From Anseranas semipalmata (Eukaryota; Chordata; Aves; Anseriformes; Anseranatidae), in the NCBI GenBank assembly GCA_013399115.1, contig VXAA01006435.1, positions 364,811 to 428,810 of the forward strand: 64,000 bases of DNA, read 5' to 3'. The notes under the pieces are model-generated. The model was not told the origin of the DNA. It made no database searches and saw only the letters and a list, made by a program, of their open reading frames with translations. The position numbers and the translations under genes were made by a program. The number at the start of each line of letters is the position of its first letter. The first letter of the stretch is position 1. Positions 24,101-39,102 of this stretch are shown one piece after another.

Positions 24101-27100
24101 ACATGCTAGGGATCCCCTCCCAGACAAGCCCTGGTGATTTGTTAGGCAGTCTGCTCCATGTTGACTTACCAACACAGTTAAGAGGGCTCTGAGCCCAAAA
24201 CAAGACCCAGGCACCAAAGCTAACTGAAAAGGGACCACACTGTGTTTGCCTGACTCTTATATTCCCTCCCTGAACATTCGCTGGTGGCTTCACCTGGACA
24301 GCAGGACACTGGGTTTGATCCTGAGCTAGTGAGTAAACAAAGAGTACCTACAAAGTTGCATCTAGGTCAGGGGAGAGAAACAGCTGGAAAAAGAGCAAGG
24401 ACAGGCTCAGAAGAAGCCTTAACCCTGTAAGTGCTTAGCAGCCCTCTGCTAAGGATGGAAGGAGAGGGAGTCCTTGGCCGTTCTTGCAAGGGAGTGGATT
24501 AGTACTCCCCAAAGAGGACACCAGATCTTCCTTCCAAAACTGCAGGAAACTGTGCTGACCCTGTCCACTGTCCCTTCTCCTCTCTGCAGGGGCAACTGTC
24601 AACCTGTGGGCTTGTGCAATACCTGGACACTGCAGAGCAGGAGGACAGCGTCCTCGTCAAGGTTTTGAAGAGACAGGGGGCCATCCCATTCGCTAAGACC
24701 AACGTGCCTCAATCCCTCTTCAAGTAACATACATCATTAGAAATCTCTCCTCTGGCTGTGCTCCTGAAATTAAAACCCAGGCTGTAGGTCGTGGGACAGG
24801 CTCCTTCCTGTCTCCTAAGATGTTTCCCAGACAAGTCCCTCTTCCATTAGCTGCCAACAACCTCAGTTCAACTGAAAATAGCTTTTCAATAAGATTAAGG
24901 GGAAAAAAACACCATGACATAACAGAAATCAAGTGTACTTGTGCATGGGAGGTGGGAGCTCATGGGAATGAGCCTTGTCCTGAAGGGTGTGTGGGGTGGA
25001 AGGAGGAGTTGGCTATGCCACGTAAGCCCACTGCAAGGGAAAGACAACAAACTCAAGGTGCTAGGCTGTTCCTGACAGCCTGTTTGCTGGTTTTCTCCTC
25101 AGCTATGACTGCAGTAACACCATCTTTGGCCAGACCCTGAACCCTCTCAACCACCAGAAAACCCCCGGGGGCTCCTCAGGAGGGGAGGGAGCTCTGATCG
25201 CAGGGGGAGGCTCCATCCTGGGCATCGGCTCAGATGTTGGTGGCAGCATCCGCCTGCCGTCCAGCTTCTGCGGGCTGTGCGGGCTCAAACCCACGGCCAA
25301 AAGGCTCAGGTAGGTGCTGGGGTCTGCCCTTCCCACTCTGCAAGGAGCCTGCAAACCCACACTGCTCCTTACTGAGGCACATGCTGCCCCTCTGAGCTCA
25401 CACCCACCTTATGCTCCTACCCACCATGTTCAGGAAGGGTTCAGCAAACAGATGGATCTGCTGCCTGGTCACGCAGGACAGCGTGTCCTTGGTGAGGGAA
25501 TGGTAATTCAGACCTGTCTGAGTTTCAGTCCCTAAATCTCTGAAAGCAAGTAAAGGAAAAGCCTAACTTACAAATTAGAGATGGAGGGAGATTTCTTTGG
25601 ACCAAACAGTCAAGTTTCCCTCAAAATGCAGTTTTGGAGGGACCGATGCTAACTGCCAAACCCAGCAGAAGGGCAATGTACTCAGTGAGTACTTGGGGGA
25701 AAAAGAGAGGACGCTTTCTTAAATGCTAGCTTGCTTTGCTCAAAACCTTTCCCAAGACATAGCATTGTTAGGTTCTGTTTGGAAATAGCAATGTTTTCAC
25801 TGTAAAGCTGACCTGGAGTTTAAAAGAAAGGGGGGCTAAAGTGGTTAAATAACTCCAAAATGGAACATTTTTGGTTAAACTAAAACTAGGATTTGTTGAG
25901 GTTTACGTTTTTGTTTTAGTTTTTCATTTTGACCAAAATTTTCTGTTTTACTCAGCTCAAATCAAATACTTTTAATAATTTATTTCTGGTTCAGATTCTA
26001 AACTGAAGACCCCAGTGCCCTACTTGGATGTATTGGGATTATCTCACTGTTACTGGAATTACAATGTACTTTTTTTTTCTTTTCCCACAGCCTGTCTGGA
26101 ATGAGTGGCCCACTCAATGGAATCCTATCAGGTATGTGACTTTCAAATTGTTTTTTCTATATGCTGTGAAGAGCAGGAAGAGTGGAATGTGGCAGAGGCC
26201 AGGGCTTGCTTGTGTCTGTCCACTTTGTAGGACAGGATGAGACTCTGGCCTGGGTTCAACATGCCCAGATGCAGACTGTCATGGCTCTTAGGGGTCACCT
26301 TACCGAAGTTATGTCATCTCTGAGGTCTTACATCATCCTCTAGGCCTGAGGAGGGCCTGAGACAGCTAAGACCTGTGAGGGGGCCAGCTAGAACATCCCA
26401 CCTCATTGCCTTGTTGTTCCTTGCAGTCATCGTGGCCATGCGGAAGGGTAGACTAGTGCTTGGCACACTCCTTTGCTTACCATGGACATTTGCTCTTGTC
26501 CCATGCCAGTTCCCTCTGCGCTGGGGCCGATGGCAAGGGACGTGGACAGCCTGGCCCTCTGCATGAAGGCACTGCTCTGCGAGGAGATGTTCCGGCTGGA
26601 CCCCACCGTGCCCCCCATCCCCTTCAATGAGGAGGTGAGCCTGATCCTTAAGGGTCCTACATGCCTTAAGGGTCCAGTTATCTTTACAGTACTGGTTTCC
26701 AGTAACTTGTTAGATCTCTTTGAGGGCACAATTCATAACTATTAGGAAAAAAAACGGTTAACAAAAAGAAGTAGTTATTATTTCTGCTCTCTTAATTGGA
26801 GTACGGTTTATCAGACTGAGAGACCCCAGCAGAGAATAGGGAGGAGGACATCAGAGCGGTGTCTCCTTTGCTCCAGGTGTACTCAAGCTCTGCTCCTCTG
26901 CGGATCGGGTACTATGACACAGACGGCTACTTCCCGCTGCCTCCTTGCATGCGGCGGGCGGTGCACGAAACTCGGGAGGCCCTGCAGGCAGCGGGGCACA
27001 AGGTGAGCACAACCAGCCCACGCTCCTCTCCGCACGGTGTCCCCAGCTTTGCTCCTTGCTGCTGTAATCAACCTTCAGAAACTAAACATAGCCCACAAGC

Positions 27101-30100
27101 CCAGCTGTGGGATAAATGAACTAACAGAGGTACCATTTTAAATTACCACAGTACTGAGGGAAAAGGGCCATGGGACACAGGATGGGAAACACCTTTCCCT
27201 CCATGTAGACATGGCTGTAGAAACATGTTAGTGACTGCCTGGAACAGAATGGAGGAGGAACAAAGAGGTCTCAGAGCTGAGCTGAACAGCTGCCAGGGAG
27301 CAATAATCACATGGGGAGATGGCCGGGCTGCTAAAGGGCTGAAATGGGCCCCTCCGCCACTGTGTGGAGCCCAGGGAGGCTTCTGCTCTGCCTGTGAAGT
27401 ATATCCACAGTCAGGCCTTGGAAATTATTCACATCCTCAGGCTGCCACATGATCTTGTGTTTTGATCCAGCTGGTGCCCTTTTCTCCACTTCGGATCCAC
27501 TATGTCATGACTGAACTGTTTTTGAAGACATTTTTTGCTGATGGAGGCCATGCTTTGTTGGATGTGTTGTAAGTAGGAGCCCTCTGGCAGGAGTGCTGTA
27601 AAACACCTCTATCCCCATGCCCCTGAGCACAACACACAGGCAAAACTAGCTCCTCTCACACCCCACATAGGAGATAGGTTTCTGAGAAAGGGCAAACAGC
27701 TTCTCTGGCATGATCCCCTCCTCTTGTCATCTCTCAGCACAGGAAACATTGTAGATCCAAGCTTAAAACCACAGGTGACTTGCTACAAGATCCCAAGGCT
27801 GGCGAAGAAGCTGTTGGCTCTGATTCTTAAACCTCTGGTGAGTTCCTGGCCTCAGGCTCAAAGCAGAGTGGTGTCAGCAAGGCCTTGAGATGCTTGAAAG
27901 CGTGATGGTACTGGGAGCCACTTCTAACTACAAACACTGGGATTTTAGGCCAAGGCACATGCTGTCACTTTGGAAGGTCTTTTCTAGAGCCCTGCTGGGG
28001 TTTATCCAGTGCAAAGGGAAATGAGAAAAGGACCAGCCAAGAGCTGTAAAGAATAATGCAGAGCCCACAGCAAGTGTTTTTTCAAATGCTTCAATTAGTG
28101 GTGCCCAGTTTCCTACAGATTCATGCACTGGGATTACTACAGCAGGGGGACTCAAGTCTGAAGCTCTATCCCTGCTTTGGAGGCCTTCCAAAGAGCACAC
28201 ATTCACAGGGACTCCTGGTGATTAATAAGGGCTGATCCTCAGTGCAGCCCCTTTCATTAGGATGTTCACAGGTGAACATCCTTTCATATGATGAACATCC
28301 TTTCACCCTTCTCTCCTGCGTACTCCATTTTTCACTGCCCCTCTCTCTACTTGGGTTGTTCTCAGCTAACAGGATCAAAAATGTAGCAGCAAGTGGGAGG
28401 CAACCAAAGTGCTTGCAGAAGTCTAGTTTCTGTGAGACACCAACTGAAAAAAAAATGTTTGATTTATCAAAAATAATGAAAAGTGTCTTGGTTCAGGTCA
28501 GTGCATTCTGCTGTGAGCAGGAAATAGTGAGCTGTAAGAAAAAAAAAAAAGGGAACCAACAACATGAAGTTGGATGCGGAGCAAAGAAAAATGAGAACCA
28601 TGTGGTGCATTTTTAAGCAACGTCAATCACCCTCAGCGCAGCATCCCCAGAAACTGAGGCGGGACAGGAGCAGAGGTTTCCCAGGATGGCACAAGTTATT
28701 GCACCCTCACGTCATGTCCCTAACAACAACCATTTGCTTTTCCAGTTTCCCCGCCTGGCTGACTATCTGCATGCCTTGTGTGGAATGAGGTAAGACAGCA
28801 TCGTCCCCAGGGATGTCTATGGAAATGAACCATATCTTCTCCTCTAAGTGTCCATAGTGGGGTGGGGGGCACTGCGTTCAGAACAGGCTTCCTGCAGGAG
28901 CTGTCCCTCTGTCCTGGACAGTGTTTCAGACTTAAGAATGTGTTTCCCTGCTTCCTTAGTCTTACGCTGCCCTTAGTGTTACTCTGAAAGGATTAAGGGA
29001 CTTGGATAGGGTCATACAGAAAGCTTGTGGCAGAGATGAGCACTCAATCCAGGGTCACAAGAGAAACTTTCTCCCCACCACTTCCAGACATTTGTTGCTT
29101 AACAGCTTGGCCAAATGCCTAAGGAAACTTAAGAGAAATTGGGAAAGATATATTGTTTTAAGTAATTGCTAAAATCACTGACACTTATCAACCTGGAGGA
29201 TTATTTAAGCAGCTCCCCCTCCTCCTAAAGCTTAAAAATGTTACTATGATTTCCACTCGCAGGTCAGTGAATGAGCTGTGGAATCAACAGCATCAAATAG
29301 AGGTATGTTTTGAGGACTTTTCTCTCCAGCATCATGCTACAAGTTGAGGCATTATGGCAAGTGTCAGGCTGGGGGGAGTCTGTATTTAAGAAAGGGGTTA
29401 TGCAGTGGGGTGCTGGGGAAAAGACAGGGGGCATGGCACAAAAGAGAGGTAAGAATGAACTAGTTGGGCTTTTTGGTCAATTGAGCCAGGACTTCATGGT
29501 TTGCAGTGCTCACGCCCAAATGCCCACGCTCAGTGGTCCCAGTGCAACAAAGGCTGTCCTGAGAGCAAGTCCAGCTAAAGAGGAACCTTTCCAGTTCCTG
29601 TCCGTAGTTTGGCCATGTGCTGTGGAGGCAGACACTGACACACAGGATTTTAGTGTGGGTCTCCCCTTGGGGATATCTGCACTAACAGACTGCAAGAGAT
29701 GAGTCCATGGAGGCTCCTTTAGGGCTGGGTCAGTGGTGACACCAATCTGCCCTGGTAGCTCTGCGACCCAGCAAGGGTTCCTCCATCAGGCAGGCACGCT
29801 GTAACCGGCCCCTGCCTCTGCCCTGGTGCACAGCTGCCTGCTGCTGCCTGCTCAGCCATACCACAGCCTGTTGCATACCCCAGAGAAGCCAAGGCGTTCC
29901 AGGCACGGACGTGGCCTGGATGTCATGTCCCCTTTTCTCCCAAAGGTGTACCGCTCTGAGTTCATCACCCAGTGGAGGAAACTCCAGCTAGACGTCGTGC
30001 TGTGCCCTGTCCTAGGGCCTGCCTTCACCATGGGATTCCCTGGAAAACTGCTCCGTAAGTGAGCCTGGGACATTTCTGGGAGGGGAGAGGACCACCATGG

Positions 30101-31312
30101 TTGTGACTGGACAGAAACATCCACTACTGTGGAGCTTCACCACCAAAACATTTTATCGGTATTAGGAATGAAAAATAACTACCATAAAGTTTGACAGATG
30201 GAGACAGAGACGTGGATGAGATGATCTGGTGGCAGTTGGTTCTTGCAGTAGAACTGGGACTCATGGATGACTAGCCCTGTGCAGTTTTGCCTCCCAAAAG
30301 CAGCTGGTTCTCAGGGGCTTTAAGGAACATGTGTGAGATTGAAGGAATCTGAGGCTGTGGCTGCCTGTATTGTCTGTTTTGCTTCTCTCAGCTGCCGTCT
30401 CCTCCACAATGCTGTACAATGTCTTGAACTTCCCTGCTGGGGTCGTACCCGTCAGTGTGGTGACAGAAGCTGATGAGGAAGAATTGAAGCTTTACCAAGG
30501 ATGCTGTGATGACCCCTGGGACAGGATGATGAAACAGGTACGTGACACTGAAAGTGGTGGAGCAGAGAATGCTGGTGGATGTTCAGAGTAACAGTGTCAC
30601 TGAAATCACTGGTTCCTAAATGTCTCTGTCAATATGGGCACAGTGCAAAAAAATTCACCTCTTCTTTATATATCCTTCGCAAATCCCTTTTCTCCCAAGG
30701 CCCAGAAAACGTAAGTCATTAAGACTGGGAGAGCACCCACAAGCTGGATTATAGGCTGAAGCCAGGAAGCAGCCATGCAGCAAGGCTTCTTCAAGTAGGT
30801 CCTTTTGACAGCCACAGTCCGCAGCACTGCCCTTCTCTCCTGTTCCGTGACCTATTCACCAGGCCCAGGCAGTCAGCAGAGCACGGATCAGAAATGAGGA
30901 TGAAGGAGAAGGAATCTGTCTGCAAGACAGCTCAAAGCAGAGCTGGCTGGGGGGAGGGAGGTCTTACACAAACTGCCTAAGATTGGGCAACTATTTCCAC
31001 AGCCTTCCCTAAGCCCTAGTGCACTAAGGCTGCTCAAATGGCAAGGCTCAGCTTCCAACCTCCCCGCTCTCTGGGACAAGCCCTTGAGTCAGAAGGACGA
31101 GCCACGTGGCTAAACCAAGCTTCCAAAAGCTGCTAAAGGTCTGAGATCCCCCGGGTAACCCCTCACTGCCTGTGTCCCCTCTGCAGGCTGTGGCAGGAGC
31201 CGTGGGGCTGCCCGTGGCCGTGCAGTGCGTGGCCTTGCCATGGCAGGAGGAGCTGTGCCTGCGGTTCATGAAGGAGGTGGAGATGCTCAGCCGTGGGAAG
31301 AGAGCAGCATAG
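21184..31312 (+). CDS. FAAH: Fatty-acid amide hydrolase, tandem copy B (complete)
   Basis: Integral-membrane amidase that hydrolyses anandamide and other fatty-acid amides on endoplasmic-reticulum membranes. Exons: 21184-21393, 22867-22980, 23324-23467, 24590-24723, 25103-25309, 26091-26131, 26510-26634, 26877-27002, 27471-27568, 27738-27837, 28746-28789, 29263-29302, 29946-30054, 30392-30537, 31187-31312 (TAG). All are GT-AG and phases are consistent: 1,764 nt, 587 aa (human 579). Start is the first in-frame ATG, with A at -3. Residues about 15-36 form a hydrophobic helix, the family's N-terminal anchor. Triad: Lys150 in VSIKD, Ser225 in GGSSGG, Ser249 in GGSIR, each exactly 8 beyond the mammalian 142/217/241. 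Exons 10-11 encode the amphipathic membrane cap ([20 protein letters not shown]). It ends tail-to-tail with NSUN4. In chicken databases a relative is called vitamin D3 hydroxylase-associated protein. Confidence 0.94.
22405..22474 (+). repeat. CR1 LINE 3' end
   Basis: GAGTTGGACTTGATGATCC followed by GGGTCCCTTCCAACTCAGGATATTC is the characteristic 3' terminus of avian CR1 elements. Intron 1 of FAAH copy B; only the 3' tail is recognisable. Confidence 0.85.
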
Positions 31313-31505
31313 CCTCTCCAGTCGCACCTCTGCAGGGCCAGAGGCAGCCAAGATGCGAATGGGACAGCTCTGCATCACTTTCCCCTTTTGCAATCCAAAG
31401 CACATTAGAGAAAGGAGGGAAGGAGGAAAGAAAAGCTATTTCCTGCCCCTCTTCTTGCTGATAAGCACAGGTCCTGTAAAGGACAAAGCTGTTTTCTCAA
31501 TAGCC

Positions 31506-31511
31506 ATTAAA
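31506..31511 (+). terminator. Polyadenylation signal candidate of FAAH copy B
   Basis: ATTAAA variant hexamer 194 bases after the copy B stop codon. No canonical AATAAA lies closer. Confidence 0.4.
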
Positions 31512-32810
31512 AGGATTATAAATTTGCCTAGTTATCCTCTGTCTTGGCTGAGATGCTGCTAGATTCACCTCTAAATATCTCAGCAGCCGAGGCAGAGACA
31601 AAAAAAAAAAAAATCAGCATAAATCCTCCAGCACCTCATCATACAAAACCTTCAAAACACTAGACTCCTTTGTTAAAAGGAGCCCGTCTTCCCTGCATCA
31701 CATTCTTCCTTTGAAGAAAAATGAGAATACCTGAAGTCTCCAGATGGACACTGCAGCTTCACAAATTATCCTGTCATCTGTCCCCCACCTCCTCTGCTGC
31801 TCATTCCCCTTTCTCCCCCGTTTTTGCACCAGTAAACTGATTTGGCTGAAAACAACCAGTTCCCTTTGCTGTATTAGCAACTATGCAGTGTTCCCCACCA
31901 GCACACTGTGCAGCTACACTAACACTCGTGTTGGTTCAAGATGTGATGCAGAAGGCTGGAATGTCTTATACTGGGTTCAAATGATCAAAAATCCATGACC
32001 TGCACCTTCCTGAAAGGACAGATGAGAATGCACCCTCATTTTCATCTATGCAACTTCTTGCAAGAAGCAGGGCAATAACAAGGGAAAGGATTCCAAAACT
32101 CAGTAGCATCTTCTTGCTGGCATTGGATGTAACCATGGTAACTCAGCTATTCTGCTGAGGCTAACAGCCCTGCTGGGAATACAGCCATGTCTATCTACCC
32201 TCTCCTCCATTTTTGCCCACAAAAATTAAAATATAGATATTAAGCAAATGTTATTATAAACTTGAGTAATCCTCCACTGATGGATATGCTCAAATGAGTG
32301 CACAGTTATTCCTCAAAATTGTACACCTTCCCACTGGACATTAAATGGCATCTAGCACACGTGGCAGTGTTCACACCTCTCTCGATCACAGATTTCCTGC
32401 CTGTGGGAGATGGCAACAGTCACTTGCTTCTCCACAGCACTGAGCTGTTTCCACCAGCAGATCTCAAGCAGCACAAGAGTATTTCCAACCCTGGAATTCT
32501 TAAGAAACACTTCTTTAAGGACCTCAGGCTGCATTTTCTAAAAGCAGATAGGCGACAAGCAGAGACAGATTATGCAGATGGTGAGATCGGGGACAGAAAG
32601 CCTGAGATCCCCAGATGGTGTTTATTAACCTGAACCAGCTCACGTAGGATAAAAACAGTCAGATGCAAGGGAGAGAGCAACATCTGTGCAGGGCAATTTA
32701 GCCTGTTCTGAGACAGATGAACTGCGCCCTCTGATGAGACCTCTCTCTTTCCTAGATTAAACTCCTCAAACAGATAAATAGGTGGCAGACTCTACAACAG
32801 GTCTTTCTCA
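31512..32810. other. Spacer between the 3' ends of FAAH copy B and NSUN4
   Basis: AT-rich sequence with a short poly-A (about 31,600) and no recognisable exon, RNA gene or repeat family. Both neighbours end here, so it is convergent intergenic DNA. Confidence 0.6.
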
Positions 32811-32816
32811 TTTATT
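32811..32816 (-). terminator. Polyadenylation signal of NSUN4
   Basis: TTTATT on the plus strand (AATAAA on the gene strand), 200 bases beyond the NSUN4 stop codon at 33,016. Confidence 0.6.
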
Positions 32817-33015
32817 CTCTATGTCTACAGTAAAAAGTAGACTTCCTTTGAGACATTTTAAAACAAAAAATAAATATCAAGTAGTTTTGCTTTCCCTGGA
32901 AATCTAGGGTATTTCATTATAACCAGCAGTGGGGAAGCAAGTTCCAATCAAGATGGCCCAGAGACACACAGTGAGGAAACTGGAGCTGCCCCAGAGCCAA
33001 GATCTGCCATCCCTT

Positions 33016-35633
<2,618 letters not shown>

Positions 35634-35799
35634 CTTCAGAAAAAAAACATCACATGTGTTAACAGACAGAACACCCGACATCCCAGGGTCCCCCGGCCTC
35701 TGCGTTTTCCCAAGAGAATTAAACACTCGGTTTTGGGCTGCCGAAAGTTACAGTGGCCTTTCTGCAGCCCTTCGTGAAGGAGGAAGGGACTGTGCCCCC

Positions 35800-36400
35800 C
35801 GACACCCACAGGCAAGCGGGTGGGCATGCAAGGAGGGGAACGGCTGGAGGGAGCAGTGACGGGGTGTAATTTGGGTGTAAGGGGCGCAACGGGAGCTGCG
35901 ATGAGGTGCAGCGGGCAGGCAAAAGGGGTGCAATAGGAACATAACTGGGTTGAAATTGGCGGGCAGAGAGGGTGCGCGGAGGGGTGAAACGCGGACATGG
36001 GAAGAGGCGCGATGGAGGTGATGGAGGAGAGGAGCAAGGGGTGCGGTGAGGAACGNNNNNNNNNNNNNNNNNNNNNNNNNNNNNNNNNNNNNNNNNNNNN
36101 NNNNNNNNNNNNNNNNNNNNNNNNNNNNNNNNNNNNNNNNNNNNNNNNNNNNNNNNNNNNNNNNNNNNNNNNNNNNNNNNNNNNNNNNNNNNNNNNNNNN
36201 NNNNNNNNNNNNNNNNNNNNNNNNNNNNNNNNNNNNNNNNNNNCGGGAGGGGCCGAGGAGCCGCGGGAGGCGCCCGGTGGCTGCAGCGCGCCCGGCGGGT
36301 CCCGCAGCGGGCTGCCGGGCCTGCCCCTGGCTCCCGGTCCTGTGCCGCGGGGAGAAAACCCCCCCGAAGCCGTCCTGAGCTTGCAGTAATAAAGCTCCAT
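35800..36400. promoter_or_regulatory. G/C-rich region around the gap, probable NSUN4 promoter
   Basis: Sequence on both sides of the gap is strongly GC-rich. On the left (35,860-36,050) there are loosely repeated GGGGTG/GGGGCG-AA units; on the right (36,244-36,370) it is CpG-dense. The position upstream of NSUN4 exon 2 fits the CpG-island promoter and exon 1 of that gene. No exon 1 can be read in the flanks. Confidence 0.45.
36056..36243. other. Assembly gap (188 N)
   Basis: Run of undetermined bases. Any reading frame crossing it is artificial. Confidence 1.
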
Positions 36401-36600
36401 TTCGGTCCGTTGGGGACTGAACTTGAAATCCATCAGCACAAGGGTTATAGACTACTGCACTGATGAAGAACAGCCACATTGAAGAGGTGCCGTTTTAGTT
36501 TTTGAGCTGAGAAAGTAGTTGCTGCCCAGCAAAACATCGCTGTGCTTTTCAATCTAATAAACACCCTGCTCTGAAGCAAAACAGAAGCACAGCCTGAGCT

Positions 36601-36660
36601 CACGAGTTGGACTCGATGATCCTCACAGGCCCCTTCCAACTCGGGATATCCTACGATTTA
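36601..36660 (+). repeat. CR1 LINE 3' end
   Basis: GAGTTGGACTCGATGATCC and CCCCTTCCAACTCGGGATATCC followed by an ATGATT-like tail mark the 3' terminus of a CR1 element. Confidence 0.85.
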
Positions 36661-37474
36661 TGAACTCAACCCCGCTGCACTGCCGCCCCAGGCTGGCAGC
36701 AGGGGCTGGTGCTTACAGACGGTACCACCTCACAGCGCAGCAGTGCCCGAGTCCCCGGGTCACCGCCCGGGCACCCTTCTGTGTTCCTGCACCCAAGAGT
36801 TGGTGGAACCACCACCGTGCCCATCCACAGCCCTGTGGTCAGTCGCTCTGGGACAGAACAGAGCTGACCGCGGCTGAGGTTTGTCCAACCTCTGCCAGCA
36901 GTAGGTGACGGTGAGGGGCAGCTGCCCATTTTCCCCAGAAGGCACATGAATTAAACAGAACCGGCTCCACCTCACAGCTTTCTAGGGGTGAGAATCAGGT
37001 TTCAGGTTTGGGAATAGATAGCACTACTTAAAAAAAAAAAAAAAATCACAAAAAAGCTGTCCTTGAAAAAAAATACTTCAAATAGTTAAAACACACTAAT
37101 TCTATTCAGCTGTTCAAGTAGGTTACAGAAATCGTGTTTCTCTCCTAGAAAAGTCATCCCTTCATGTCCTCCTCTGGAAGGCAGTGTTTTTGGAAACACT
37201 GGTTTAGTCATTACTTACCGAGTGAACAATACCGGTCTTGTGGGGCTCAGAAATGTCTCTGTGGCTCCATCAGACAAAGTATGGGATCGCACCAGCCGCT
37301 GCTGATCACAGTTGCACAGAAAGGACATTCCCACAGGTGAGGAAAAGTCTCCCCCACGTACACACAGGTGGGCTCTGACCCCAAGTGATTTCATCTTAAC
37401 CCAGTACCAGTACAGGTGAGAGCCAAAAAGACTACGAAATAAACTGAGGGCATTTCCACAGGAACTTTGAATAT
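36661..37474. other. Spacer between NSUN4 promoter region and UQCRH 3' end
   Basis: No exon recognised. A short poly-A run lies near 37,029-37,043. Confidence 0.55.
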
Positions 37475-37480
37475 TTAATA
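37475..37480 (-). terminator. Polyadenylation signal candidate of UQCRH
   Basis: ATTAAA on the gene strand, 215 bases after the UQCRH stop codon. No AATAAA is closer. Confidence 0.4.
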
Positions 37481-37694
37481 TGGAAAATTACAGAACATCA
37501 ACATGGTTTTCATGTAGCTGCACATCTTCCACGAGAACAAGCGCAGTGACATGCTGGCACTTGGTCACTGCCAGAGAGCCGCTTTGCTTATACTTCACAT
37601 TGGCAATAAACGGGCAGGAAGCAGGACTGTGAATCCAGGAACTGACAACAGTTTTCTGTCAGAGTGTGGAGCAGATGGACAATCACTCCCGCGT

Positions 37695-38694
37695 TCACTT
37701 CAGCTTATTAAAGAGTTTGTGAGCAACCTGAAAGAGGAGACGAAGCACTCAGTGACGGACAATTTCTGTTCAAGAGGGCTGGAAATCAGCAGGGTTTTAC
37801 CACCTGTCTCTTGGTTTTCTGGGCCACTGATGCACATGGCCCCACACAAACCTCTTCTCCTCTCATTTTTTTTGCAAGAAGTCATTCCAGACAACTAACA
37901 AGATTTCTTACAAAGCTTCATCTCAGATGAAAGAGAGTTAACTTTGAAAAGGCAAATACAACACTAAAACAGCAAAGTGTCACTTGTGTGGCAGAAACAA
38001 TGTTTGACATTATTGTTTAACAACCTACAGAACTTCAGCTGCAACTGCTGCCGCAAGTGGGAGAAACATTTAGTAAGAAAAAGCATCAACATTCCCCGTT
38101 CTTCAGAGCTCCTCCTGCCAGTGACTCAGCAGCTCCCAAGCCTCACACTGGCACCACTTCCACACTCAAAAGCATGCCTAAAGGCAGGCCTGCTCTTGGA
38201 GCCAGCGGGGATGCAACACCCGCTGGCGCTGCACTTACGCAGTGGTCCCTGGCGTGCAGGAAGTCGAACAGCTCCTCCGTGCACTGCTCCTCCGTCTGGG
38301 ACCTCGAGGACACGCGCGCATCGCACAGCTCCAGACGCTCCCGCGCCTTCACGCACTTCTCCGTCTGCTCGCAGTGCTCCCTGACCGTGGTTAAGGGATC
38401 CTGCGGGCACAGGGCTGCGGTGACAACAGAGACCCCGCAGCGATCCCCCCAGGCTCCGCGCCCCCCGCTCCCCGACTCACCACCAGCTCCTCCTCCTCCT
38501 CCTCCTGGGGACAAAGCAGAGCACAGCCGTTACCGACCGACCGACCGGGCACCGGCCTCCCGCCCCGCCCCGGCCGGGCACAGCGAGGGCCAGGCCCAGC
38601 CGCTGCGCTCCCCTCGCCCCGGGCCGCCCCCGGTGCTCCCGGCCCCGCTCACCTCAGGCTCCCCGGCGTGAACGACGGCGTCGCGCAGCCCCAT
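37695..38694 (-). CDS. UQCRH: Ubiquinol-cytochrome c reductase hinge protein (complex III subunit 6)
   Basis: Small acidic hinge subunit of mitochondrial complex III; it lies in the intermembrane space and helps cytochrome c1 interact with cytochrome c. Exons in gene order: 38653-38694, 38481-38504, 38239-38400, 37695-37727, giving 14+8+54+10 = 86 codons plus stop TGA. Borders are GT-AG and all phase 0. Residues 15-20 form the acidic run [30 protein letters not shown] and [14 protein letters not shown] are near-identical to mammalian UQCRH and keep the disulfide cysteines; the C-terminus is [10 protein letters not shown]. The human protein has 91 residues; the difference is at the N-terminus and in the glutamate run. 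The start is the first ATG in the exon, followed by GGG. It is head-to-head with LRRC41. Confidence 0.95.
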
Positions 38695-39102
38695 CGCGGC
38701 GCAGAAGGACTCCGCAGGGTCACCCACCGGAACTGCCGCGGGACGCTCGGGAAGCGGAAGCGCGTTCGCAGCGCTTTGTGACCCCCCCTTCGTTCCGTCT
38801 CGGAGCTGCCCCTCCCAACATGGCAGCCGGCGGCGGCTGCGCCCGTGACCTCCCCAACATGGCTTCCGGCCTTCTTTTTGCCCTTCTCTCCGGAGATCAC
38901 AATGCTGTATCCGCGTCGGCGTGTCCGCCCGCGCTGGAGCCTTCCTGGAGCCCTCGCTCCCGCCCTTCCTTTACTGCCGGCCTGCCCGGCTCAACACGGG
39001 AAAGCGGCGTCCCTCGACGCGATGCGACCTCCCCAATATGGCCGCCCGCTCCCGCCCCCCTCCCAAAATGGCGGCGGCGACGCCGTGCGCGCCCGCCCCA
39101 AG
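38695..39102. promoter_or_regulatory. Bidirectional CpG-rich promoter UQCRH/LRRC41 with YY1-like motifs
   Basis: Only 408 bases separate the two start codons. The interval is CpG-dense and has no TATA box. Motifs of the YY1 type (AAnATGGCnGC) on the plus strand lie at 38,817-38,827, 38,856-38,866 (imperfect), 39,035-39,045, 39,065-39,075 and 39,100-39,110, the last containing the LRRC41 start codon. This is the usual design of a divergent housekeeping promoter. Confidence 0.7.

Noticed and set aside
35636..36479. Long minus-strand frames crossing the N run
   Set aside because: They consist of the gap plus GC-rich flanks; the residues in the gap are unknown and the flanks show no NSUN4 N-terminus.
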